A DNA stretch of 64,000 nucleotides from Sulfuricella sp. (GTDB lineage: Bacteria > Pseudomonadota > Gammaproteobacteria > Burkholderiales > Sulfuricellaceae): the NCBI GenBank assembly GCA_041651995.1, contig JBAZID010000006.1, positions 93,628-157,627 of the forward strand, given 5' to 3'. Shown one piece after another: positions 55,260 through 63,377 of this stretch. The translations under genes were made by a program, and so were the position numbers. Each line of letters begins with the position of its first letter. Position 1 is the first letter of the stretch. Below the pieces are notes generated by a model. That model saw only the letters and a program-made list of their open reading frames with translations, searched no databases and was not told the origin of the DNA.

Positions 55260-55898
55260 TCAGAAAAAGCTTTCGGGCACGACCAGAATGTCGCCTGGGC
55301 GCATGGGTACGTTGGCCGATATGTCGCCATCCTTGATCAGGTCGTTCAGGCGGACGGCAAGTTGTAGCTGTTTCCCATCCACGTTGCGAATAATGCTTGC
55401 CTTGTTGCCGGCGGCAAAGTCCGTAATTCCGCCCACTGTAATCAGGACATCCAGCAGCGTCATTTCATCGCGGTACGGAAGGGCCTGAGGTTTTGCTGCC
55501 TGGCCGATGACCCGGATTTGTTCGCTATAGGGGCCAACAAAGCCAGTCACAATCACCGTTACAATTGGATCCTGAATGTATTTTGCCAGCGCCTTTTCTA
55601 TGTCTCGCGCCAGATGGCTGGACGTCTTGCCGCTGGCAGGTAGATCCTCTACCAGCGGGGTGGTGATTTTACCGTCTGGCCGGACAGGAACCGACATGGA
55701 AACTTCCGGATTACGCCAGACAATGATGTTTACATTGTCGCCCGGGCCGATCAGGTAGTCATGTGTCGGGGGTTGAGCATCCGCGGAAGAAAGAGGCGGT
55801 TGTGCTGTGCTGGCGCAACCGCCAACGGTCAGAATGGAAAGTGCGAAAGCAAAGCAAGCAAGCCATCTCGCGGCATTGGTGTATTGCGGAATATTCAC
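55260..55898 (-). CDS. XrtA-associated polysaccharide export lipoprotein (Wza-like)
   Basis: A 212-residue outer-membrane polysaccharide export lipoprotein (TIGR03027-like). The N-terminal signal ends in the lipobox VGGC with Cys28 as the acylated residue. DYLIGPGDNVNIIVWRNPEVS near 48-68 is the start of the poly-export domain, and a SLBB-like domain follows (ILVVPESFF ending). GTG at 55898 is the start, with AGAGG 8 nt upstream. As the first gene of the leftward set, it should lie just after the main operon promoter. Confidence 0.93.
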   Translation of the reverse strand: MNIPQYTNAARWLACFAFALSILTVGGCASTAQPPLSSADAQPPTHDYLIGPGDNVNIIVWRNPEVSMSVPVRPDGKITTPLVEDLPASGKTSSHLARDIEKALAKYIQDPIVTVIVTGFVGPYSEQIRVIGQAAKPQALPYRDEMTLLDVLITVGGITDFAAGNKASIIRNVDGKQLQLAVRLNDLIKDGDISANVPMRPGDILVVPESFF

Positions 55899-56154
55899 TT
55901 GGGTTACCTCTTGATTGGTTGAAAGGGGGTAACGCCAGACATTGAGTCTCTCCCCACGGCCTTATAATAACAAAAACTGTCAGACTACTGGCATAAATTC
56001 AACCCCATTTATAATAGTGCGCCCAGTCAAACAAAGGTTGTAAAACAATATGGGTGTTGGGTTGGGGGTGTGGCCAGCTCATTTATTATTCATTACTACC
56101 TTTAATTTGCCCGCTTATAATGGAACGGTTGGGCCATTCCAAAGGGGGTACATA
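55899..56154. promoter_or_regulatory. Divergent promoter region of the XrtA locus and GAF gene
   Basis: The 256 bp between the export lipoprotein and the GAF-domain gene must contain both promoters. AT-rich patches (TTATAATA near 55962 and 56010; TTATAAT at 56115-56121) are candidate -10 boxes, but none has a well-placed -35 partner, and I see no good sigma-54 -24/-12 site, which other XrtA loci use. The exact sites are unknown. Confidence 0.35.
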
Positions 56155-56973
56155 ATGGATACCGGCAACACGGAAAATCCGCTGATCAAGCTGCAAGACC
56201 TGGCCAGTTTTCTGGAAGAGGGCAGCTTTGATGACAATATGCAGCAGCTTGCGGCGATGGCGGCAAAAATTCTCAACGCCGAAAACTGTTCGCTCATGCT
56301 GCTCAACGATGGCGAGATGGAAAATCTGCGCATGCGCGTCTGTGCCAGCTATGGGCCGCTGCCGGCAGCGGCCTACAAGGAATCCACCAGGAAGGGTGAA
56401 GGCATTGCCGGGCGGGTGATCGCTACCGGCAAAGCCTTGCTTGTCGACGACATCCATCATTCTGAATTTTCCGAATGGGCGCGGCGCGCCAATGATCCGC
56501 GTAAAAGCCTGATTTCATCCCCGGTTACCATCAACGGAAATATCATCGGTGTGGTCAATATAAACGGCCATCTTCAAGGGCGTGCCTTCAACCTGGATGA
56601 CATGAGACTGCTTGAGGTGGTCGCGCTGTTTATTGGTAAATCCATTCAGGTAGTGCAATTACAGAATATCTTGAATTCACGCTTCGCCCAGCTGGCATTG
56701 GTCCAGTCCGCGGGAAAGGATTTGGAAAGCACGCTGGTAAGAGCTGTGCAGAACCCGGATCAGGTGGCCAAGATTCTGGCGAAATCGTTTTACAAGGAAA
56801 TGACCCGCGCCGGCTTTGGCTCCAGCCAGATCATCAATGCCGCCTCGGAAATTATTTCGCAACTGAGTGGCAGCCTGAATCGCCACAGCAAACGGGTGGA
56901 GCGTGAGACTGCGGATTCACCGCAGGAAGCGGTGCTGAAACGCAAGACGGTAAAAAAAACATCCGGCGAATGA
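56155..56973 (+). CDS. GAF-domain protein
   Basis: A 272-residue cytoplasmic protein with a GAF domain at about residues 20-165 (NCSLMLLNDGEMENLRMRVCAS; GIAGRVIATGKALLVDDI; PVTINGNIIGVVNINGHL). The C-terminal 100 residues are helical and basic, with no kinase, GGDEF or DNA-binding domain that I recognise. GAF domains bind small ligands such as cyclic nucleotides. AAGGGGG lies 6 nt before the ATG at 56155; the frame is open upstream to 56050. It diverges from the XrtA operon and may sense a signal that tunes it; this is inferred from position. Confidence 0.82.
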   Translation: MDTGNTENPLIKLQDLASFLEEGSFDDNMQQLAAMAAKILNAENCSLMLLNDGEMENLRMRVCASYGPLPAAAYKESTRKGEGIAGRVIATGKALLVDDIHHSEFSEWARRANDPRKSLISSPVTINGNIIGVVNINGHLQGRAFNLDDMRLLEVVALFIGKSIQVVQLQNILNSRFAQLALVQSAGKDLESTLVRAVQNPDQVAKILAKSFYKEMTRAGFGSSQIINAASEIISQLSGSLNRHSKRVERETADSPQEAVLKRKTVKKTSGE

Positions 56974-57042
56974 TTTGGACCCTGCCGTTCCAAGGCGCGG
57001 AGAAGTGGTGGTGAATGCTCATGATGGAATTTATCTATTTCA

Positions 57043-58734
57043 TCAGGCAGGTTCCCAGTGGTTCAAAAGCAGTTGCAGCGTGGTGTTTCCGTTAAACTCG
57101 TTTACATCCAGACGGTAAACCGCATGCAGCCGCTCTGGTAAGGGTTCGGCGTGAAAAAACAGCATGGCTTCGAAGCTGCGCCCTGACTGTTTGAGGCGCA
57201 ATTTCAAATGCTTTTCACCCACCACGCGCTGTTGCTCGACCTGGAATTCACCTTGAAATGCAGGCTCGGGAAAAGCCTGGCCCCATACCTCGGCTCTCAG
57301 CAATTGCGCCAGTTCCAGCGACATGTCCGGAGATTCCAGCGCGCCGTCGGTTTCGACTGTCCGGGTCAGCAGGGCAGGGGTGAGCAGCTGGCCGCAAACT
57401 TCCTCAAAAATCTTCTCGAAGCGGGGAAAGTCCGCTTCCGCGATGGTCAGTCCGGCCGCCATGGCATGGCCGCCGAATTTCCTGATCATTTCGGGATGCC
57501 GCTTGGACACCAGATCCAGCGCATCGCGCAGGTGCAAGCCGGGAATGGAGCGTCCCGAACCCTTCAGTTCACCATCGTTGCCCTGGGCGAACGCAATCAC
57601 CGGGCGGTGAAATTTTTCCTTGAGGCGCGAGGCCAGAATGCCGATCACACCCTGATGCCAGTCCGGGTCGAACAGGCTGAGGCTGGTGTTGTCCTGCACC
57701 GTAATCTGTTCCAGCGCGGCCAGCGCCTGGTCGTGCATGCCGGCCTCGATGGCGCGGCGTTCGCGGTTGAGGGCGTCGAGCTGGTGCGCCAGATCGAGGG
57801 CACGCACGGGGTCGTCGCAAAGCAGGCATTCGATACCCAGGGCCATATCATCCAGCCGCCCGGCAGCATTGAGGCGCGGGCCAATGGCAAAACCCATATC
57901 CCAGGTGGAGGCGCGGCGCGCATCACGGCCCGCCACCTTGAGCAGCGCCAGGATGCCGGCGCAAGCCTTGCCGCCACGGATGCGCCTGAGACCATTGCTG
58001 ACCAGGATGCGATTGAGGTCGTCGAGCCTGACCACGTCGGCCACCGTGCCCAGGGCAACCAGATCGAGCAGATTGCCGAGATTGGGTTCGGGCTTGCCGG
58101 CAAAGGCATTGCGCAGGCGCAGCTCGGCGCGCAGCGCCAGCATGACGTAGAAAATCACTCCGACACCGGCCAGGTTCTTGCCCGGAAAATCGCAGCCGGG
58201 CTGGTTGGGGTTGACGATGCAGGCGGCATCCGGCAGTTCGTCGCCGGGCAGGTGATGGTCGGTCACCAGCACCTGCATGCCCAACCGGTTCGCCTCGGCC
58301 ACGCCGGCCACGCTGGCAATGCCATTGTCCACGGTGATGAGAATGTCCGGCCTGCCTGCGGCGGCCAGATGCACGATTTCCGGCGTCAGCCCGTAGCCAT
58401 ACTCGAAGCGGTTGGGCACCAGGTAATCCACCTGTGCGCCAAATGCCCGCAAGGCCCGCAGCGCGACGGCACAGGCGGTTGCACCGTCGGAATCATAATC
58501 GGCAATGACCAGCAGGCGGCGCCCTGCCGCGATGGCGTCAGCCAGTTGTGCTGCCATGGCTTGTGCATGGGTCAGCAGATGAAAAGGCAGCAGCGCCTTG
58601 AGGTCATATTCCAGTTGTTGCAGGGTATGGATGCCGCGCGCGGCATAAACGCGTGCCAGCACCGGGTGCAAGCCTTGTGTAGCCAATGCCTGTGCGGCAT
58701 CCGGGCTGAAGGGGCGGGGTGCAATATCCGTCAT
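57043..58734 (-). CDS. recJ: Single-stranded-DNA-specific exonuclease RecJ
   Basis: RecJ is the 5'-3' single-strand exonuclease of RecF-pathway recombination and mismatch and base-excision repair. At 563 residues it has normal length. The DHH-family motifs are present: DYDSDGATA at residues 79-87, VDNG at 135-138 and DHH at 159-161, with the C-terminal DHHA1 segment KFGGHAMAAGLT near 425. The frame is open further upstream, but the ATG at 58734, overlapping the preceding stop (ATGA), gives the usual N-terminus. A remnant of a second copy of its 3' end lies at 62302-62390. Confidence 0.95.
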   Translation of the reverse strand: MTDIAPRPFSPDAAQALATQGLHPVLARVYAARGIHTLQQLEYDLKALLPFHLLTHAQAMAAQLADAIAAGRRLLVIADYDSDGATACAVALRALRAFGAQVDYLVPNRFEYGYGLTPEIVHLAAAGRPDILITVDNGIASVAGVAEANRLGMQVLVTDHHLPGDELPDAACIVNPNQPGCDFPGKNLAGVGVIFYVMLALRAELRLRNAFAGKPEPNLGNLLDLVALGTVADVVRLDDLNRILVSNGLRRIRGGKACAGILALLKVAGRDARRASTWDMGFAIGPRLNAAGRLDDMALGIECLLCDDPVRALDLAHQLDALNRERRAIEAGMHDQALAALEQITVQDNTSLSLFDPDWHQGVIGILASRLKEKFHRPVIAFAQGNDGELKGSGRSIPGLHLRDALDLVSKRHPEMIRKFGGHAMAAGLTIAEADFPRFEKIFEEVCGQLLTPALLTRTVETDGALESPDMSLELAQLLRAEVWGQAFPEPAFQGEFQVEQQRVVGEKHLKLRLKQSGRSFEAMLFFHAEPLPERLHAVYRLDVNEFNGNTTLQLLLNHWEPA

Positions 58735-59774
58735 GCTTCGGTATCTCCGGGGCGATAGTGAATCAGTGGCCGCTGGCGGCGCCACAGTTGCCACAGGCTG
58801 CCGCGGCTGGCATTGAAGCTCAGCGTCCCATGGGGGGTTGGCGCGTGCAGGGTCAGCTGGATGGCGCCTTTGCGCAGTGCCTGTTCCAGAGGCGCAAACC
58901 ATTGCTGCTCAAGTTGTGCCAGCCGCTCTCTCCAGGCATGCGGCGTGCCATAGCGGGCGGCAGGACGCAGACTGTCCAGCACCAGCAGATGGCTTCCTGC
59001 CTGCGCCATATTCAGCCAGGCGTCCGCATTGGCCGGCAAGGTTTGATGGGGAATATTTCCGGCCATTGCCAGGCCGCTCGCCAGCGCATCATTTGACCAG
59101 GCCTGGTCAAACGGGCGGCTTGGAGCCGAGGACAGGGAGCCGCCGCCCCACGGCCAGATGCTGTTGATGGGCGCCTCGCCGCGATTTTCACGAGCGACAT
59201 TGACCGGATGCTCGAATAGCAGCATCTGCACTTCGTTGATCAGGGCGCGCCAGCGCAACTCTTCCGGGCCGCGCGGCAGGTTTGAATGGATATTGTGCCC
59301 GGCCACCTGGCCGATATTTCGCGTGCTAATGGCGGGCGGGTGTTCCAGCCTGAGATACCAGCGCAGCGGATGGGAGGCGCAAAAATGCAGGCCATCCGGC
59401 AAAAAATGCTGGTTCAGCGTGGCGACCAGATGGTCGCTTTCCGGCTGGCTGAGTGCAAAGGTGGAGCTATCCGTCAGAATCAGCTGGTCTCTTTCCACCG
59501 CCAGATGAACCGGGTCGGCACGCAGCCAGTAGCCGTTTTCCGCATCAATGCCATCCGCCATCGCGCTGAATGGGCCAACCGGGTAATCCTGCTGACGCGC
59601 TACGCCGAAGGTTTCGCACAGCCAGCCTTCCATGTCGTTTGCTTGCGTTTGGGTGCGGCGGCCTCGCGCCAGCAGGGTTTGCAGGGCGGGCGATTTTGCG
59701 CCATGGAGCGGATCATTCTCCCGCGTCAGGGCAGGGGGAGGGAGCAGGGCGGGGATGAGCAGGTGGCAGTGCAT
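58731..59774 (-). CDS. COG4255-type protein, phosphoglycerate-mutase-like annotation
   Basis: A 347-residue protein conserved next to recJ in betaproteobacteria (COG4255-like), often labelled phosphoglycerate mutase without clear evidence. It starts with HCHLLIPALLPPP, has the GYWLRADPVHLAVERDQLIL segment near residue 80 and INSIWPWGGGSL near 186, which resembles regulatory rather than catalytic parts of alkaline-phosphatase-superfamily enzymes. No active-site metal motif is evident. It overlaps recJ by 4 bp, so the two are coupled. The role is unknown. Confidence 0.78.
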   Translation of the reverse strand: MHCHLLIPALLPPPALTRENDPLHGAKSPALQTLLARGRRTQTQANDMEGWLCETFGVARQQDYPVGPFSAMADGIDAENGYWLRADPVHLAVERDQLILTDSSTFALSQPESDHLVATLNQHFLPDGLHFCASHPLRWYLRLEHPPAISTRNIGQVAGHNIHSNLPRGPEELRWRALINEVQMLLFEHPVNVARENRGEAPINSIWPWGGGSLSSAPSRPFDQAWSNDALASGLAMAGNIPHQTLPANADAWLNMAQAGSHLLVLDSLRPAARYGTPHAWRERLAQLEQQWFAPLEQALRKGAIQLTLHAPTPHGTLSFNASRGSLWQLWRRQRPLIHYRPGDTEA

Positions 59775-59843
59775 GGTGCGCGTTAGTGTAACATTGGCTC
59801 GATAAAATGATGGGTTGCCGATACCCATAACGAGGAGAACAGT

Positions 59844-60296
59844 ATGGACTTGATTCTGTGGCGCCACGCCGAAGCAGAGGACGGCTTTCCCGATAACAAC
59901 CGCAAACTGACCGCAAAAGGCGAGAAGCAGGCTGCCCAGATGGGCGAGTGGCTGCGCGAGCGCCTGCCCAAGGACACGCGCATTATCGTCAGCCCGGCCA
60001 AACGGACGCAGCAGACTGCGCTGGCCCTGAAGTGCCAATTCGAAACCCTGAAAGAGATCGGTGTTGGCGCCTCGGTGCCCGCTTTGCTCATCGCCGCAGG
60101 CTGGCCGGATGCCAAGGGCGCGGTGCTGGTGGTCGGGCACCAGCCGGTGCTGGGCCAGGCCGCCGCGCTCCTGCTGGGCGGCGACGAAGCGGACTGGACC
60201 ATCAAGAAAGGCGCCGCGTGGTGGCTCTCCAGCCGGGTCCGGCAGGATGAAACCCAGGTCGTGCTGCGTGCCGTGATGGCGCCTGATCTTTTATAA
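59844..60296 (+). CDS. sixA: Phosphohistidine phosphatase SixA
   Basis: A 150-residue histidine phosphatase that removes phosphate from phosphohistidine, in E. coli from the ArcB/NPr systems. The RHG motif is RHAEAED at residues 7-13, followed by LTAKGEKQAAQMGEWLR and VSPAKRTQQTA; the second catalytic His lies in VGHQPVLGQ near residue 98. GAGGAGA precedes the ATG. It diverges from the COG4255 gene across about 70 bp. Confidence 0.93.
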   Translation: MDLILWRHAEAEDGFPDNNRKLTAKGEKQAAQMGEWLRERLPKDTRIIVSPAKRTQQTALALKCQFETLKEIGVGASVPALLIAAGWPDAKGAVLVVGHQPVLGQAAALLLGGDEADWTIKKGAAWWLSSRVRQDETQVVLRAVMAPDLL

Positions 60297-60333
60297 GATC
60301 GCCGTGCCCATCATGCTATGGCAAGGGGCGCCA

Positions 60334-60597
60334 TTAGGTGAGCTGTTTGGCCCTTGAAACTAATGGGAAATTGCCAGGGGTTCGTATGGACTCTACTGAT
60401 AAATCGACATCAATCAGTGGCCAGTAGAGGTGGTTTGGTGTTGGCCACTCGATAGTGGCTAATTCTTCGATGGTGGCTTTTTTGAACCAGGGGAACTCGG
60501 AGAAAGAAACAAAAAGCTCCTCCTCGCCCAGTAGCAACCAGAAACCCATGCTGGAAGCCAGGGAAACTTCAATTCCCGAAGTGGATGCGCCAAGCAT
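60334..60597 (-). CDS. DUF2442 family protein
   Basis: An 87-residue protein of the DUF2442 family. It has the typical order: a GFWLLLGEEELFVSFSEFPWFKKAT strand-and-turn part followed by the hallmark PNHLYWPLIDVDLSVESI and the FPLVSRA tail. The role is unknown; such proteins are often coded beside DUF4160 proteins, and a toxin-antitoxin-like function has been suggested. GAGGAG lies 7 nt before the ATG. The start overlaps the DUF4160 gene by 29 bp. Confidence 0.87.
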   Translation of the reverse strand: MLGASTSGIEVSLASSMGFWLLLGEEELFVSFSEFPWFKKATIEELATIEWPTPNHLYWPLIDVDLSVESIRTPGNFPLVSRAKQLT

Positions 60598-60808
60598 TGC
60601 AAATCTCCTCGTGATGGCCCTGAACCAAAATTGATGCCTCACTCAGTTGTTTTTGTGAGAGCCCCTGATTCATGGCGAGCTCAATCTGAGGCTCTAACCA
60701 GAATTTGGCTTCCCCATCCGTATGTGATACATGGATATGCATGCGTGGCTCTTCGCGTGAGAAGAAAAAGAAGCGAAAAGCGCCTTGGCGGAAGACAGTT
60801 GGAGCCAT
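60569..60808 (-). CDS. DUF4160 family protein
   Basis: A 79-residue protein of the DUF4160 family, with APTVFRQGAFRFFFFSREEPRMHIHV at the start and AKFWLEPQIELAMNQGLS after it, which is the family pattern. ATG 60808 is used; a TTG two codons earlier is possible. It overlaps the DUF2442 gene, so the two are translated together. No promoter is evident upstream, where a decayed gene fragment lies. Confidence 0.87.
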   Translation of the reverse strand: MAPTVFRQGAFRFFFFSREEPRMHIHVSHTDGEAKFWLEPQIELAMNQGLSQKQLSEASILVQGHHEEICNAWRIHFGN

Positions 60809-60840
60809 GGACAAATTGTAAAGCTAAACCATCAATCGTG

Positions 60841-60909
60841 TTGATCTTTCAAAAAGTTGCAGTCTCACCGGCCATCGTTTATCGATATCAAACTGTACGT
60901 CACAGTATG
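60841..60909 (-). pseudogene. Decayed copy of the 3' end of the gene at 62454-62798
   Basis: About 69 bp match the last 23 codons of the gene at 62454-62798 and its stop region at about four positions in five. It encodes YCDVQFDIDK as the intact gene does, then shifts frame through a small deletion. No start or upstream part remains. Confidence 0.72.
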
Positions 60910-60939
60910 GGGAACAGCGCCATGTCAGTTGGTGAAAAG

Positions 60940-62199
60940 CTACAGCCAGATCAATCCGATACCCATGCCCAGCCCCATGGCGGCGAAGCCGATGGCGCAA
61001 CGTTTGGCCAGTTGTGCGCCGCCGAGGGTGGCGATCATTCCGAACTTGAAGCCCAAATTGGACAGGAAGGCCAGCGTAATGGCTGTCACAGCCTGTGACG
61101 ACTCCAGTTTGCCCAATTCATACAGGCGCAGGCTGGAAAGGGTGATGGCATCGACATCGGTGAGGCCGGAAATCAGCGCCACGGTATACAGCCCTTTGCT
61201 GCCGGCGATATCCGATAGCCAGGCGGAAAAAAACAGCACCAGGGCATAAAGCAGGCCAAAAGCAAGCGCGGAGCGAATCTCGGTGGGGTTGGTCATTACC
61301 GGCAAGGGCAAATCAGCGGATTTGGCCAGATGGCGCCACAGGAAGGCCGTGCCAGCCAGTCCGAACGCAAGACCGCTGCCCAGTACCGGCAAAAGAGTGG
61401 GCAGGGATTTGGGCGAGACCACCACTCCTTCAACCGCCAGCCGCACGATCACCACCAGGTTGGCAATCAGGATCACGATCACCGATAGTTGCACCATGCC
61501 CTCGTTCTTGCCGTAGCGGGCATACACCATGCTGGTCGCCGTGCTCGACACCAGGCCGCCAAGAAAACCCAGAATGGGTGCGCCATAACGCTGGCCGACA
61601 ATACGCAGGGCGACGTAGCCAGCCAGACTCAGGCCGGATATCAGCACCACCATCAGCCAGGTCTGGTAGGGATTCAGGGTGTTGTAGGGGCCATAGTTAT
61701 GATCGGGCAGAATCGGCAGGATGATGAAAGTCAGCACGGCGAACTGGAAAATGGAGATCAGGTCGCGCCGTGTCAGATTCTGGCTCCAGCCGCGCAGCTC
61801 GGTCTTGAAATAGAGCAGGATAGCCACTGCAATGGCCAGCATCAGCGCCGGCGTCTCGGCGCCAAACCACACCATGGCGCCCAGCATGTAGCACACCAGC
61901 AGAGCGGCCGAGGTGGTGGTGCCTGGATCTTCACTCGGAGCATGGGGGCCAAGGTAGGCTGTAACGATGATCATGCCGGTGGTAAACAGTCCCAGGGCCA
62001 GCACCCACGGTGATTGCGTGATTTGAGACAGCATCGCGGCCAGGGTGCCGCTCAATGCGATCAGGGCAAAAGTGCGCAAGCCAGCCTTGGCGCTGGGGTT
62101 GCGTTCACGCTCGAGCCCGATCAGCAGGCCGATCGCCAGGCTGGTGAGAAAAGTCGGGATGTGCTCGATGCCATTGCCTTGCATGGCTGGCAGGTCCAT
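60940..62199 (-). CDS. MgtC/SapB-type membrane protein with DUF4010
   Basis: A 419-residue inner-membrane protein with about 12 hydrophobic helices. The N-terminal 140 residues form an MgtC-like domain (FLTSLAIGLLIGLERER near residues 16-32 and GLRTFALIALSGTLAA), and the rest matches DUF4010 (SGLTDVDAITLSSLRLYELG near 340). Members are poorly understood; MgtC itself acts in magnesium limitation. It lies between two remnants of duplicated neighbours (60841-60909 and 62302-62390), so it was probably inserted or moved there. Confidence 0.87.
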   Translation of the reverse strand: MDLPAMQGNGIEHIPTFLTSLAIGLLIGLERERNPSAKAGLRTFALIALSGTLAAMLSQITQSPWVLALGLFTTGMIIVTAYLGPHAPSEDPGTTTSAALLVCYMLGAMVWFGAETPALMLAIAVAILLYFKTELRGWSQNLTRRDLISIFQFAVLTFIILPILPDHNYGPYNTLNPYQTWLMVVLISGLSLAGYVALRIVGQRYGAPILGFLGGLVSSTATSMVYARYGKNEGMVQLSVIVILIANLVVIVRLAVEGVVVSPKSLPTLLPVLGSGLAFGLAGTAFLWRHLAKSADLPLPVMTNPTEIRSALAFGLLYALVLFFSAWLSDIAGSKGLYTVALISGLTDVDAITLSSLRLYELGKLESSQAVTAITLAFLSNLGFKFGMIATLGGAQLAKRCAIGFAAMGLGMGIGLIWL

Positions 62200-62246
62200 C
62201 TGGCTATCTCCCTAAGGAAGGTCTGATCAAGTGTTGGAACCCCGCA

Positions 62247-62262
62247 CGAGCTTCAGCTCGTA
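62247..62262. repeat. Short hairpin upstream of the MgtC-like gene
   Basis: ACGAGC and GCTCGT pair perfectly around TTCA, about 50 bp before the start of the MgtC-like gene. It has no T-run in either direction and could affect the mRNA leader. Confidence 0.35.
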
Positions 62263-62301
62263 GTCCCGAGGGGCAATGACCACTCATTCATTAACGGGCC
62301 C

Positions 62302-62390
62302 TTATGCAGCTTCCCAATGGTTCAAAAGTAATGGCAGGGTGGTGTTGCCGTTATACCCGTTTACTTCCAGGCGGTAAATGATGGGTTGCC
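62302..62390 (-). pseudogene. Deletion scar of a second recJ operon copy
   Basis: The minus strand encodes YRLEVNGYNGNTTLPLLLNHWE followed by AA and a stop, closely matching the end of RecJ (57043-57118). Its upstream side then matches 15 bp that lie just before the COG4255 gene (59805-59819), joined at a TTTA. So one copy of the recJ-COG4255 unit was duplicated and then lost all but its two ends. Confidence 0.7.
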
Positions 62391-62453
62391 AGCCGCCAGG
62401 ATGAAACCCGGCTTGTGCCGCGTGCCTGATCTGCTTTACTTGTCCTGGCCGGG

Positions 62454-62798
62454 TTAATCTTTCAAAAGAGTCACAGTCGTCTCGGCCGTCGTTTTGTCGA
62501 TATCAAACTGTACTTCACAGTATTCGGTCTGCTCGCACAGCGGCGTCGGGTCATCAGCACAACAACTCCCGGCATTGATCCCGGCATAGAAAATCCCGGT
62601 TTTTGCGCGAATGAAACCGGGGGTCTCGGTGACTTTGAGAATCACCGCGCTGATATCGCTGCCGCTCACATGGCTGCTCAGTGACAGCCCCTCCTGCAGG
62701 GGGAGCAGCATCACATCGATATTCTGGATTTCGTCCTTCAAAACGCTCTCGAAACTCGGGGTTTTCCAGGCTTTTAAAGCATTAACAAGTTTAATCAT
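62454..62798 (-). CDS. Conserved hypothetical protein with cysteine cluster
   Basis: A 114-residue protein with a helical N-terminal half (IKLVNALKAWKTPSFESVLKDEI) and a C-terminal beta-rich half that carries four cysteines in GSCCADDPTPLCEQTEYCEVQ, a possible metal or redox site. I do not recognise a family. GAGGG lies 8 nt before the ATG at 62798, which is preferred over an ATG 5 codons upstream. Part of its 3' end is duplicated at 60841-60909. Confidence 0.68.
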   Translation of the reverse strand: MIKLVNALKAWKTPSFESVLKDEIQNIDVMLLPLQEGLSLSSHVSGSDISAVILKVTETPGFIRAKTGIFYAGINAGSCCADDPTPLCEQTEYCEVQFDIDKTTAETTVTLLKD

Positions 62799-62831
62799 TG
62801 GGTGTTCCCTCATTGCGGCATATCAGGGAAA

Positions 62832-63188
62832 TCAGGCGCCGCCAAGCTTGCTGCGAAAGATGAAGTAAATCGCGCCCATTATGCAGAAAGCAGCCCATAG
62901 GTAATCCAGTTTTAGCGGCTCTTTCAGGTAGAACAAAGCGAACGGTACGAAAACCATAAGGGTGATGGCTTCCTGCAGTATCTTGAGTTGAGCAACGGAA
63001 AGTACGGTATAGCCGATGCGGTTACCCGGTACCTGCAGCATGTATTCGAAGAACGCAATGCCCCAGCTGATCAACGCGGCGACGATCCAGGGCTTCTGAT
63101 TCAGTTCCTTCAAATGCGCATACCAGGCAAAAGTCATGAATATGTTACTGAGCGACAGGAGGAGAACGGTGGTCCAGATAGTACGCAT
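62832..63188 (-). CDS. DUF486 (DMT-superfamily-like) membrane protein
   Basis: A 118-residue inner-membrane protein with four hydrophobic helices, matching DUF486 (SLSNIFMTFAWYAHLKELN and AFFEYMLQVPGNRIGY, then QLKILQEAITLMVFVPFALFYLKEPLKLDYLWA). It looks like a half-transporter of the drug/metabolite transporter superfamily; the substrate is unknown. ATG 63188 gives the usual N-terminus; an ATG five codons earlier is an alternative. Confidence 0.85.
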   Translation of the reverse strand: MRTIWTTVLLLSLSNIFMTFAWYAHLKELNQKPWIVAALISWGIAFFEYMLQVPGNRIGYTVLSVAQLKILQEAITLMVFVPFALFYLKEPLKLDYLWAAFCIMGAIYFIFRSKLGGA

Positions 63189-63290
63189 ATGGCCTGGTTT
63201 CAATGTTTTAAATCATTGCTCTGCGAGATTCTAAGAGGAGCTAGCAGGAGCTAGGGGTGGTCGCCTACACGTAGCGACGTCCCCCCGTTT

Positions 63291-63377
63291 TCAGTAGCAC
63301 TGGGCTTTAGAGTCCGGGGTTGATGTTACCATTTTCTGGATCAGTGTTTTTGCATAAGCGGAAGGGGTCATTCCGCC
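63291..63377 (-). pseudogene. Possible 3' remnant of an IS3-type transposase
   Basis: Minus-strand codons ending at a stop at 63291 read GMTPSAYAKTLIQKMV and on to DSKAQCY. The MTPSxYAxxL pattern is usual near the end of IS3-family integrase proteins. The rest of the gene is missing, and the end of an IS256-type element starts where it breaks off. Confidence 0.45.

Noticed and set aside
57208..58758. 516-codon frame antisense to recJ
   Set aside because: Same reason: it follows the recJ codon pattern and has no domain.
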